From the NCBI RefSeq assembly GCF_009377345.1, contig NZ_WBSL01000028.1, forward strand, positions 1 to 8,267: DNA of 8,267 nt. The letters are read 5' to 3'. Positions 1 through 6,782 of the stretch are shown piece after piece. Made by a program: the position numbers and the translations under genes. The notes beneath the pieces were generated by a model. The model saw nothing but the letters and a program-made list of their open reading frames with translations. It made no database searches and was not told the DNA's origin. This DNA is from Deinococcus terrestris (GTDB taxonomy: Bacteria; Deinococcota; Deinococci; Deinococcales; Deinococcaceae). How positions within the stretch are numbered: position 1 is the stretch's first letter; each line of letters begins with the position of its first letter.

Positions 1-485
<485 letters not shown>

Positions 486-980
486 AGCTTCATGGCCCGG
501 CAGCACGTAGAGGTCAATATGCGGACTGAACGTCAGTGTTCCCCCGATGCCGTCGTTATAAAAACCCATCACTCCCTGAGCCCGCTCCGCATCCTGGGAC
601 TATGGAGCGCTCTGAAATACCAACACATCCAGGGTGCTCCATTCGACATGGCAGTTGAGATGGGATATGCGGTCAACACAGCTTCCAGGTGGTCGCGCAT
701 GCCCCCCACCGCCGTGTCCAATGCTACACGGGCGCCCGGCGAGATGGGGATGGCCCTGCCTCGCTCAGCCTGGGCACAGACGTGCTTCAGCACCGTGCCA
801 CAGGCACCCGAAAGGGCAGGCGCGTGCACTACATGCACGTGCAGAACGGGGCGCGTCATCTACCCAGTCAAGCACGGCCATGACCCTTGAATGTATTCCC
901 CACCGCGTGAAGGGCAACCTTTTCAACATTGATCACGGCGACCGTACACGCAGGGGTGAAGGCTGCCCTTCGTCCTGCCG
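486..980. other. Stretch with no supportable gene between the IS630 remnant and the ParB-like gene
   Basis: Several short open frames exist on both strands but none has a recognisable domain, and the longest overlap one another. On the minus strand a 96-codon frame (859-569) has no family I know. A separate 35-codon frame starts at ATG 569 and ends at 462, beginning MGFYNDGIGGTLTF. It overlaps the broken start of the IS630 remnant and may be a scrap of a gene that the element disrupted. A small inverted repeat, CGTGCA/TGCACG with a five-base loop, lies near 823-839. The region looks like degraded sequence around an old insertion. Confidence 0.5.
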
Positions 981-1589
981 TCAGTACACCTCGGGGCAGG
1001 CCGGTCCGGAGAGCTTTTCCTGATGCAACAGTGTGCGGGGCAGGGGAAAGGCCGAGACCGAGCGTCCAGCCTGTGCGGCAGCAGCTCGCAGAGCGAGCGC
1101 CGCCTGCTTGATATGGCCTAATTGAGCGTACAAAGCGTTGAGCGGGGCCGAGGACCGCTGGTGGCGAAGGTCATCCATCACCTGGGGCACGTCTCTCACG
1201 GGGACTTCGAATTGTGCTGCCACCTGGGGCGTGAGGGACATGACCTGTATGTCGGGAATGCCCAACGCGTGGAGTTGGTCCACTCGGTGAATGCCGTCTA
1301 ACAGGAATGGCAGCGCCCCGCTCGGGCTCGGCATCTCCAGCACGATGGGTGGAACAGCCAGTTCGTAGGGAGTGAGAACTGGGGGTGAGGGCCGCCGCTT
1401 CCCAGCCAGAGCGACCATCTGCGTGGTCGGCATCCAATCGAAGACAGGATCTCCTCGCGTCGTGTATCCCCCACTCTGCACCTGGTAGCTCATCAGCCAG
1501 AGCATCGGCGTCACCACCCAGATGCGCTGCTGGTCAGCGATGACCTGAGAGAACAACTGGTTACGGGCTGCGGGCAGGGTGAACGTCAC
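981..1589 (-). CDS. Small ParB/sulfiredoxin-fold protein with a DGxHR-type motif
   Basis: This is a 202-residue protein starting at GTG 1589. Residues 80-115 read like the core of a ParB-type nuclease fold: a hydrophobic strand (PPIVLEM) leads to LLDGIHRVDQLHALGI at about 96-111. DG-x-HR is the nucleotide-binding and catalytic signature shared by ParB, sulfiredoxin and DndB/DGQHR proteins. The preceding 80 residues have no motif I recognise. Residues 135-180 are alanine- and leucine-rich and probably helical. There is no ParB-type DNA-binding helix-turn-helix, so a chromosome-partition role is unlikely. The start has only a poor ribosome-binding site, because GAGG lies too close to the GTG. 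It follows the ApeA-like gene on the same strand after a 174-base gap, which makes a shared transcript possible but unproven. CTP or ATP binding would be the family expectation, but the substrate is unknown. Confidence 0.6.
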   Translation of the reverse strand: MTFTLPAARNQLFSQVIADQQRIWVVTPMLWLMSYQVQSGGYTTRGDPVFDWMPTTQMVALAGKRRPSPPVLTPYELAVPPIVLEMPSPSGALPFLLDGIHRVDQLHALGIPDIQVMSLTPQVAAQFEVPVRDVPQVMDDLRHQRSSAPLNALYAQLGHIKQAALALRAAAAQAGRSVSAFPLPRTLLHQEKLSGPACPEVY

Positions 1590-1763
1590 GCCTCAGTCTG
1601 CCGTTTGGAGCTTTGTCCTTTATCGACAAACTCTCGGGTAAGTCAGTGTCTGCCTACTGGACACCCAACCTTCCACCCGCACGTCGCCCCGGATTAGCGG
1701 CAGCCAGGCTCGGGACGGCCCGGACAGCAAATCGTGCCGTCGCTCTCGATAACAACGTTGGTC

Positions 1764-3248
1764 TTACCCTTCCCCTTTCTTGAAGTGTTCGTAGTCGAGT
1801 TTCAGCCTCGTCTCCTCAATTCGCTCCCGGAGTCGGGCCAGGACCGTATCGCGGTCCATGCCGAGGCGCAGCGCGATGGCACCGTAGGCCAACCATTTGA
1901 TGGCCTGCGTCAACCAGTACAAACTCAAGCCGTCACGAGCGAGCAGCTTCTTCTTCCCTTCGTCGTTGTGAACCAGGGCGTGGCGGTTGTTCGCCAGCGC
2001 CGCAGCCAGGTCGAATGGCGTCAATGTGATCCTGTCAGCGAAGATCGGCCAGCACGCCTCGATGAGAGCCGTGGCCTTGCTTTGCAGCGAATGCTCGTTG
2101 GCCGTGTCGATTCGTGCGGCGAGGATGCTGCGCAAGGTCTCGGGCAAGTCCTCGGGAATCGCCGCTCGAAGCTCTCGGGCAACGTCCCTGAACATGCTCT
2201 TCTCGACGTAATACTGCTTCCCCCCCTCGCGGGCGAGCGATTCGACGATGCCCGCCAGGTCGGTGTATTGCGAGTCAAGCACGAGATCATGGGCGAACGC
2301 GACCACAACGAACGCGTTCACAGCGCGGCGCAGCTTGCGTTCAGCCCCCAGCCAGGTGCTGAAGACGACGGGAGCCCGCTCTCCTAGGTCCTCGTAGGGG
2401 AAGACGGGCGTGACGCGCTCGTCGACGCTGTCGTCAAGGCGCCCTTGGCTCGTCACCAGTTCGAAAGCCTCGTGCACTTCTGTCCCGTCCTCCAACACGG
2501 TCTGGATGTTGGAAGTCATGAGCCCGAGGCGTTTAATTTTGAGCCGTTGACCGACAAGCAAATCGAGAAGGATGTGGACCCGGCCGACGAGTTCGAGGAG
2601 CGCGTGGATGCTGGCTGGTTCGTCCGGGACGAGGGTAACTCGCCCATGTGCATCGAAGATGTGGCGTCCACCTGTGGGAGCGGAGGAGAAGTACGTTCGG
2701 AACTCCAGGGTCAGGTGCAGCTCTTCCACACGGACACTCGTGACGGGCACCTGATATTCGAGGACGAAGTAGTGGCGGGTCGGCTGGTCGTCCCTGAACT
2801 CGTACTCGAAGGGTGAGCCGGGGGGCCACCCAGAGAAGTTGTGCAGGTCTAGGGACAGGGCCGTGAAGCGCTCGGCTGATAGGTCGTCTACCCGACGTTC
2901 CCCAATTAACGCTAGCTGCGGCTCGTATTCGTAGTAGGCGGTGTCACGCTGGCGGCCGAGCCACTCGCCGCGAGAGTGACGAAAAGCGAGGTCGAAAAGT
3001 GAAACCGTCTTGCCCTCGGCAGTCTTCGCCGATAGCGTCGGAATATTGGGGTGGTCGGAGAACGGAAGGATGACCCGGAGCCGCCCTCGTTCCTTACCGA
3101 CATCATGGGAACTGACTTCGAAAGCGTGCTCTCGAATGCCGATCATGTTGAGGCGCAACCCATCGTCTCGAATCTCGAAGTAACCGTAGCTGTCGAGGGT
3201 GTTGTCGGGCGCTTGCCACAGCCCGTGGTAGGTGGTGTGTGATGCCAC
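1764..3248 (-). CDS. ApeA-like HEPN-domain anti-phage protein
   Basis: This 494-residue protein starts at GTG 3248, 10 codons before the first conserved block. The N-terminus (YHGLWQAP, then GYFEIRDDGLRLNMIG at 22-37) fits the ApeA N-terminal domain, which opens with a G-x-W block followed by a strand ending in DG-x-x-L-x-L-x-G. Residues 40-300 look mostly beta-rich. The C-terminal 200 residues are helical and contain NNRHALVH, in which R422 and H427 form the R-x4-H active site of HEPN ribonucleases. In characterised ApeA proteins the HEPN domain is needed for phage defence, presumably by cleaving host or phage RNA after infection. The protein looks complete: the domain starts on time and no frame breaks are seen. 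It lies 134 bases downstream of the DUF4238 gene on the same strand. A GGGG run just before the GTG is a weak ribosome-binding site. What triggers it cannot be read from the sequence. Confidence 0.82.
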   Translation of the reverse strand: MASHTTYHGLWQAPDNTLDSYGYFEIRDDGLRLNMIGIREHAFEVSSHDVGKERGRLRVILPFSDHPNIPTLSAKTAEGKTVSLFDLAFRHSRGEWLGRQRDTAYYEYEPQLALIGERRVDDLSAERFTALSLDLHNFSGWPPGSPFEYEFRDDQPTRHYFVLEYQVPVTSVRVEELHLTLEFRTYFSSAPTGGRHIFDAHGRVTLVPDEPASIHALLELVGRVHILLDLLVGQRLKIKRLGLMTSNIQTVLEDGTEVHEAFELVTSQGRLDDSVDERVTPVFPYEDLGERAPVVFSTWLGAERKLRRAVNAFVVVAFAHDLVLDSQYTDLAGIVESLAREGGKQYYVEKSMFRDVARELRAAIPEDLPETLRSILAARIDTANEHSLQSKATALIEACWPIFADRITLTPFDLAAALANNRHALVHNDEGKKKLLARDGLSLYWLTQAIKWLAYGAIALRLGMDRDTVLARLRERIEETRLKLDYEHFKKGEG

Positions 3249-3382
3249 GTCCCCAGGCTAGGGCGCGCCGCAACAAAAGTCAGGCTTCCCACCTGAGGAC
3301 GTGGCCGTTGACCTGCTGATCGCTCGGACCTCTGGCAGGTGCGCGACTGACCAGCTCAAGGCGCACAGGCCAAGCAGTTCCT

Positions 3383-4282
3383 TTAGGGTTGGGATTGCCC
3401 GAGGTATTGAGCCTCGGCGCGCAGAAGAGCTTCCGCCCGCTCCAATTCCAGACGAGTCCTAGCAACAGCCTGCTCCGCGGCCATCCCCAAGATGATGAAG
3501 TTGTACTGGTCCATCATCCCTTCGGTAGCTTCGACAACGACGTTCTCGCCCAGGTGGCCGTTCTCACGGAAGCTAACTATGTCGGTGGTGACTACCAGAT
3601 ACTCGGCATCCAGAGGAAACAGCACCCGGGCACCATACGTCGCAAAGCCCACACCCATCCAGGGCGCCAGAGGTTCCCCAATGAGCATCACCGGGGCATC
3701 GCTGGTCAGGAAGGTGCGGCCTGCCGGAGCACGGACCACCTGCCAGGCATGCTGAGTCAGGATGTGCGCGATGGTCCCGATGTTGGCGTCATTCATGCCG
3801 AGGTCGAGATGTGCCCGAGCGTCCACATTCGCCTCAACCTTGAATTCATCAGGAAGGTCATTGTGTAGGCTACGGAATTGCCGCGTGAGCATCTCGGCGA
3901 CGCCACCAAGGTTTTCCGCCAACACACGGCGAAACTCATGGGTACGAAGGTACTGCAAGGCCAGGTGAGCAGCAAGACGACGCTTGTGACTTGCCACAAG
4001 TGTTTGAGCTGCTTTGAAATGGTCTACAGATTCTCTTAACAGGTCTGCCAAATCGCCTTCAATATTCTGCGAAAAATGCTGTTCCAGTACTTGCTCCTGA
4101 TCCCCAGGCCCGAAGTCATAAAACAGCTCGCGACTAGCAATATTCTGAATAGGAATTTCTACAATCTTAGTGTTCCGCTTGATTAAAGCGTGAGTACGCT
4201 CTATACCCGTCCCAGACGAAGATGAAGAGAATCGTCTGAGGTAGGCACGAGGAACAAAATGCTGTCGGATCGTCCTGTTCAT
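3383..4282 (-). CDS. DUF4238 domain-containing protein
   Basis: This is a 299-residue protein if started at ATG 4282. A GTG at 4303 would add seven residues. I prefer the ATG because the hallmark RQHFVPRAYLRRF then falls at residues 6-18, where DUF4238 proteins normally carry it, and because GGTAG lies just upstream. Other family traits are a helical centre (residues 60-145, with RLAAHLALQYLRTHEF) and FLTSDAPV near 191-198, the conserved T-S-D-x-P block. The C-terminal 40 residues are rich in alanine, glutamate and arginine and probably helical. The biochemical role of DUF4238 is unknown. Members recur in defence and mobile regions, and here it is the first gene of a minus-strand series leading into the ApeA-like gene. 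Its 5' third is visibly poorer in G and C than the rest, which fits acquisition by transfer. Confidence 0.85.
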   Translation of the reverse strand: MNRTIRQHFVPRAYLRRFSSSSSGTGIERTHALIKRNTKIVEIPIQNIASRELFYDFGPGDQEQVLEQHFSQNIEGDLADLLRESVDHFKAAQTLVASHKRRLAAHLALQYLRTHEFRRVLAENLGGVAEMLTRQFRSLHNDLPDEFKVEANVDARAHLDLGMNDANIGTIAHILTQHAWQVVRAPAGRTFLTSDAPVMLIGEPLAPWMGVGFATYGARVLFPLDAEYLVVTTDIVSFRENGHLGENVVVEATEGMMDQYNFIILGMAAEQAVARTRLELERAEALLRAEAQYLGQSQP

Positions 4283-4512
4283 GGATTCACTACCAATAGC
4301 CACTTAATCGAAAACGCTTCTGCCGATTTCTTCCTCAGGCACTTCCTCGCGTCCTGGCGCTACTCTTGTTGCACTTAAGGTACCTGAGACGCAGTGGAAA
4401 GGATGACAATCGGGTGCGCTGGGGCGTGACTTCGGCCTCCGCCCTTCCATCTCTCTACAGAAAAAGCCCAACGCTTTGGGAAAGAGGGAATGTGTGGGCT
4501 GATGACGCTCCT

Positions 4513-4662
4513 CTGGCGCTGCACGCCCTGGCGCACACGAGGGGGACGCAAATGATTCGGGCCAGCTCTCAATTATGGAACGTAGCTGAGCACCTGAGGC
4601 ACAGTAAAGTAACGTGCAGAGTGTCTGAATCTACGGCGAGTAGGCGGACAATCGTCTCAGGG
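4513..4662 (+). pseudogene. Tyrosine recombinase (phage integrase family) C-terminal remnant
   Basis: About 50 plus-strand codons read LALHALAHTRGTQMIRAS, then NVAEHLRHSKVT. This is the order of the tyrosine recombinase catalytic end: the HxLRH box, then the LGHS box, then a short linker to the tyrosine. The HxxR arginine is replaced by alanine (HALAH). The LGHS glycine is arginine (LRHS). No tyrosine follows at the expected distance, where the text reads RVSESTASRRTIV. No N-terminal or arm-binding part is recognisable upstream. The fragment is therefore a dead tail of an integrase. The open frame continues to 4707 but the similarity stops near 4662. It lies between the left block and the membrane-protein gene and may mark where an older mobile element was anchored. 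Confidence 0.7.
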
Positions 4663-4717
4663 AACATATGTGGCGCACCTGATTCACGGCGTATCTTTTG
4701 GAGATGAGCATTCTGCA

Positions 4718-5170
4718 ATGGAACCGACCTTCGTCAGCAGCAAAGAAACGGCGGCCCCGGTGCCCCATGAGCAGAACGCTATGACAGATGACGTGCGCAA
4801 ATATCTGGAGATGATCCAGGGGGTCATCACTCGCCTCGCCTCGCACTCCTTTCTGCTTAAGGGATGGACTGTGACGCTCGCCAGCGCCCTCCTCGGGTTC
4901 GCGGGCCGTGAGCAAGACGACCAGCTCGCCCGTCTAGCCCTCCTGCCAACCCTTATCTTCTGGGCACTCGACGCGTACTACTTGGGACAGGAGCAACGCC
5001 ACCGCCTCTTGTTCGCCCAGGCTCGCGACGGTGTCTCGCCCCCTTTTTCTTTTAATGCGCCGCCTCTGACCCTCGGCACTTGGATTCGTGCCCTGTGGAG
5101 CGTAACTGTGGTTGGCCTGCACGGCAGCATCTCACTTTTCGCGCTTTACCTGTCTTTTGTCTGGCGGTGA
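4718..5170 (+). CDS. Small three-helix membrane protein paired with the TIR gene
   Basis: This is a 150-residue protein if started at ATG 4718, which has GGAGATGAG upstream at 4700-4708. Other in-frame starts are GTG 4670, which would overlap the recombinase remnant, and ATG 4781. The last would begin just before the first conserved-looking segment, DVRKYLEMIQGVITRLA. Three hydrophobic stretches follow: roughly 45-63 (FLLKGWTVTLASALLGFA), 70-88 (LALLPTLIFWALDAYYL) and 125-148. A charged loop after the second begins GQEQRHRLLFAQAR. The helical start, the 2TM hairpin and the basic segment after it resemble SLATT-like 2TM proteins and an unnamed family I recall beside TIR genes. I cannot assign it firmly. 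Its stop lies two bases from the stop of the TIR gene on the other strand. If it is a partner, it could be a membrane pore-type effector or an anchor. Confidence 0.72.
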   Translation: MEPTFVSSKETAAPVPHEQNAMTDDVRKYLEMIQGVITRLASHSFLLKGWTVTLASALLGFAGREQDDQLARLALLPTLIFWALDAYYLGQEQRHRLLFAQARDGVSPPFSFNAPPLTLGTWIRALWSVTVVGLHGSISLFALYLSFVWR

Positions 5171-5172
5171 GT

Positions 5173-6780
5173 CTATGTCTGGCGCTCCGCCCGAGAAAGC
5201 GTGATCTCGCCCTCAACGTTCACTTCTGTACGGCCTTCTCCATATGGGGCCTGACGGTACCCGCGAAGCGTGATGGGAAGGCGATCCCCTTTCGAGGGAC
5301 CGACCTCAAGGGTCGTGATGTGTTCCACGACCCCTAAGGTCTTGAGGTGGTAGACGAGCAGCAGCCTCGCTGCTGCCAAGAAGGTTCCCTTCGTACCCGC
5401 CCAAGTGCGCCAAAGGGTCAGCAGCAACCCGGCACGAAATTGTACGTCCCTGTCCCGGCCGTAAAGGGGCAACGTCCAAGACTCTCGGGACTGGGGCTCC
5501 TCAGCGAATACGATGAAGCGTGCAGCGCGTTCTGCCAGCGCCCGGTCGTCTTGCCCGATGAAGATCCGCTGCCGGGGCGAGCGCTCGGGCCGCAGTGTGA
5601 CCACCGCAACTGCACGGTCGCCCTCTCCTTCATGGGTCACGTCCTGCACGCTCACATTCGCTCCATCCAGGCGGTATGCGAAGGCCAGGGTACTCCCCCA
5701 AGCGGGGCCTCGTGGGTCACGCAGGGTCCGCAGCCGTGCCTCCTCCTCACCGCTCCGTGGGCGCAGGTGCAGGGTGATGACATCGTCGGTTTCGCGGTAC
5801 CGGGCAGCCTCGTAGATGTGATTACCCAGCAGCGCGAAGGCCGGAGCCGTGCGGGGCAAGCGACCTGTTTTCTTGCCGGTGTTCGGGGAAGGTCGGCGGC
5901 GAGGATACTGGCTCACGGGGGGCGGAGGCACCAGGCCGGGACGACGTTCGGCGAGGAGACGAACCGCAGTGTTCGCAATCTCCGGCAGGGTGTTCTCGCG
6001 CACGTCGAGGTAGCCCTTGGTCGGGGCGAGACCGGGCACAGGTGTGTCGTCGATGCGCACAGGCAGGATGTAGTCCGGCTGCTTGAAGGCGCGGGCCTGG
6101 GCGAATTCACGCTCAAGGCCGGTCCAGGCTTTCTCGACGTAGTGACGCGACGCGAACATCACGCAAAAATGCGCCCGGTGTTCGTAGATGTCGGCGAGGT
6201 GCTCGTAAAGGTTTCGGCCCCACAGGTCGTGTTTCTCAGCGTTGTCGTAGAAGACTCGCATCCCGCGTTTGGTCAACAGCCGGTGAAGCGCCTGGGCGTA
6301 TTTGCGATCCTCACCGGCAAAGGACAGGCAGAAGTGGAAAGGACGCTCGGTAGACGCGGCCGGACGTTTAGAGCGCTTTTTCTCAGTTGCTGGCTGGGAG
6401 GGGCTATCCGGTGCCTTTCGCGCTGTTTTTCGCAGTTGTCCTACCCGATCGAGCGCCTCCTTGAGCAGCGCGAGACGACGCCGGACTGCTTCTTTCGCCA
6501 GATCGAGGGTGGTGTAACGCATGGGGAGGGCGCGGAGAACCTGAGCCGCCTCTGGTCCCAGACAGGCGTCCATGACTTCCGTGCCCTCCCGGCCCCACTG
6601 GCGAAGCGTGCTTGTGAGTTCACGAGCGGCGTCCGTATCAACCCTGAGGTCAGCAGGCGTGCGTCGCCGGGTCAGCGCTTCACCCCGTGTGATCAGCTCA
6701 CGCAACTGCCTCTGTGCCTCGGCGCGAGGGACCTGTAAGGCGAGATCCTGGGGTAGTAAAGCGGGCTGGACTTTGCTCAT
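5173..6780 (-). CDS. TIR-domain protein with N-terminal helical and unknown C-terminal regions
   Basis: This 535-residue protein starts at ATG 6780. Residues 1-120 are charged and helical. Residues 121-146 are a basic, proline-rich linker. Residues 147-275 form a TIR domain: FHFCLSFAGEDR (first strand and box 1), RVFYDNAEKHDLWGRNLYEHL, FCVMFASRHY, then AFKQPDYILPVRIDD. E193 in LYEHL sits on the helix that carries the catalytic glutamate of NAD-cleaving TIR domains, so NADase activity is likely. A second proline- and arginine-rich linker (280-310) leads to about 220 residues of beta-rich sequence with no family I know, a plausible sensor. There are no membrane segments. It follows fic by two bases and has GGGGAAGG six bases before the ATG, so the two are almost certainly co-translated. 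Its end converges on the membrane-protein gene. An NAD-depleting abortive-infection effector is the best reading. Confidence 0.88.
   Translation of the reverse strand: MSKVQPALLPQDLALQVPRAEAQRQLRELITRGEALTRRRTPADLRVDTDAARELTSTLRQWGREGTEVMDACLGPEAAQVLRALPMRYTTLDLAKEAVRRRLALLKEALDRVGQLRKTARKAPDSPSQPATEKKRSKRPAASTERPFHFCLSFAGEDRKYAQALHRLLTKRGMRVFYDNAEKHDLWGRNLYEHLADIYEHRAHFCVMFASRHYVEKAWTGLEREFAQARAFKQPDYILPVRIDDTPVPGLAPTKGYLDVRENTLPEIANTAVRLLAERRPGLVPPPPVSQYPRRRPSPNTGKKTGRLPRTAPAFALLGNHIYEAARYRETDDVITLHLRPRSGEEEARLRTLRDPRGPAWGSTLAFAYRLDGANVSVQDVTHEGEGDRAVAVVTLRPERSPRQRIFIGQDDRALAERAARFIVFAEEPQSRESWTLPLYGRDRDVQFRAGLLLTLWRTWAGTKGTFLAAARLLLVYHLKTLGVVEHITTLEVGPSKGDRLPITLRGYRQAPYGEGRTEVNVEGEITLSRAERQT
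5303..5348. repeat. Nested inverted repeats inside the 3' end of the TIR gene
   Basis: GGGTCGTG at 5310-5317 pairs perfectly with CACGACCC at 5326-5333 across an eight-base loop. An outer pair, ACCTCAAG at 5303-5310 and CTTGAGGT at 5341-5348, is also perfect but shares base 5310 with the inner arm. There is no T-run, so it is not an intrinsic terminator. It lies within codons for residues LGVVEHITTLEVG and may be chance, or it may shape the mRNA end or the antisense read-through from the convergent gene. Confidence 0.45.
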
Positions 6781-6782
6781 CG

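Noticed and set aside
569..859. A 96-codon minus-strand frame, considered as a small gene or an acetyltransferase fragment
   Set aside because: I could not align it to any family pattern, and it has competing frames on both strands.
1660..1770. A possible tiny gene after ApeA, because the ApeA end (GAAAGGGGAAGGG) looks like a ribosome-binding site
   Set aside because: Only a TTG start and a frame of about 32 codons follow, with no motif. The purine run is explained by the Lys-Gly-Glu-Gly codons.
1734..2816. Plus-strand open frames of 217 and 123 codons
   Set aside because: Both are antisense to the ApeA-like gene, whose reading frame has recognised domains throughout.
5192..5209. A terminator between the convergent genes (CGAGA/TCTCG)
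   Set aside because: The stem is only five bases, lacks a T-run and lies inside the TIR coding sequence.
5347..6738. A 463-codon open frame on the plus strand
   Set aside because: It is antisense to the TIR gene. Its translation shows no domain, while the minus strand gives a clear TIR. Long antisense frames are common in GC-rich genes.
4718..6780. A Thoeris system (TIR plus partner)
   Set aside because: The partner is a small membrane protein, not a ThsA-type NADase with SLOG or sirtuin domains, and the TIR protein is far larger than ThsB.
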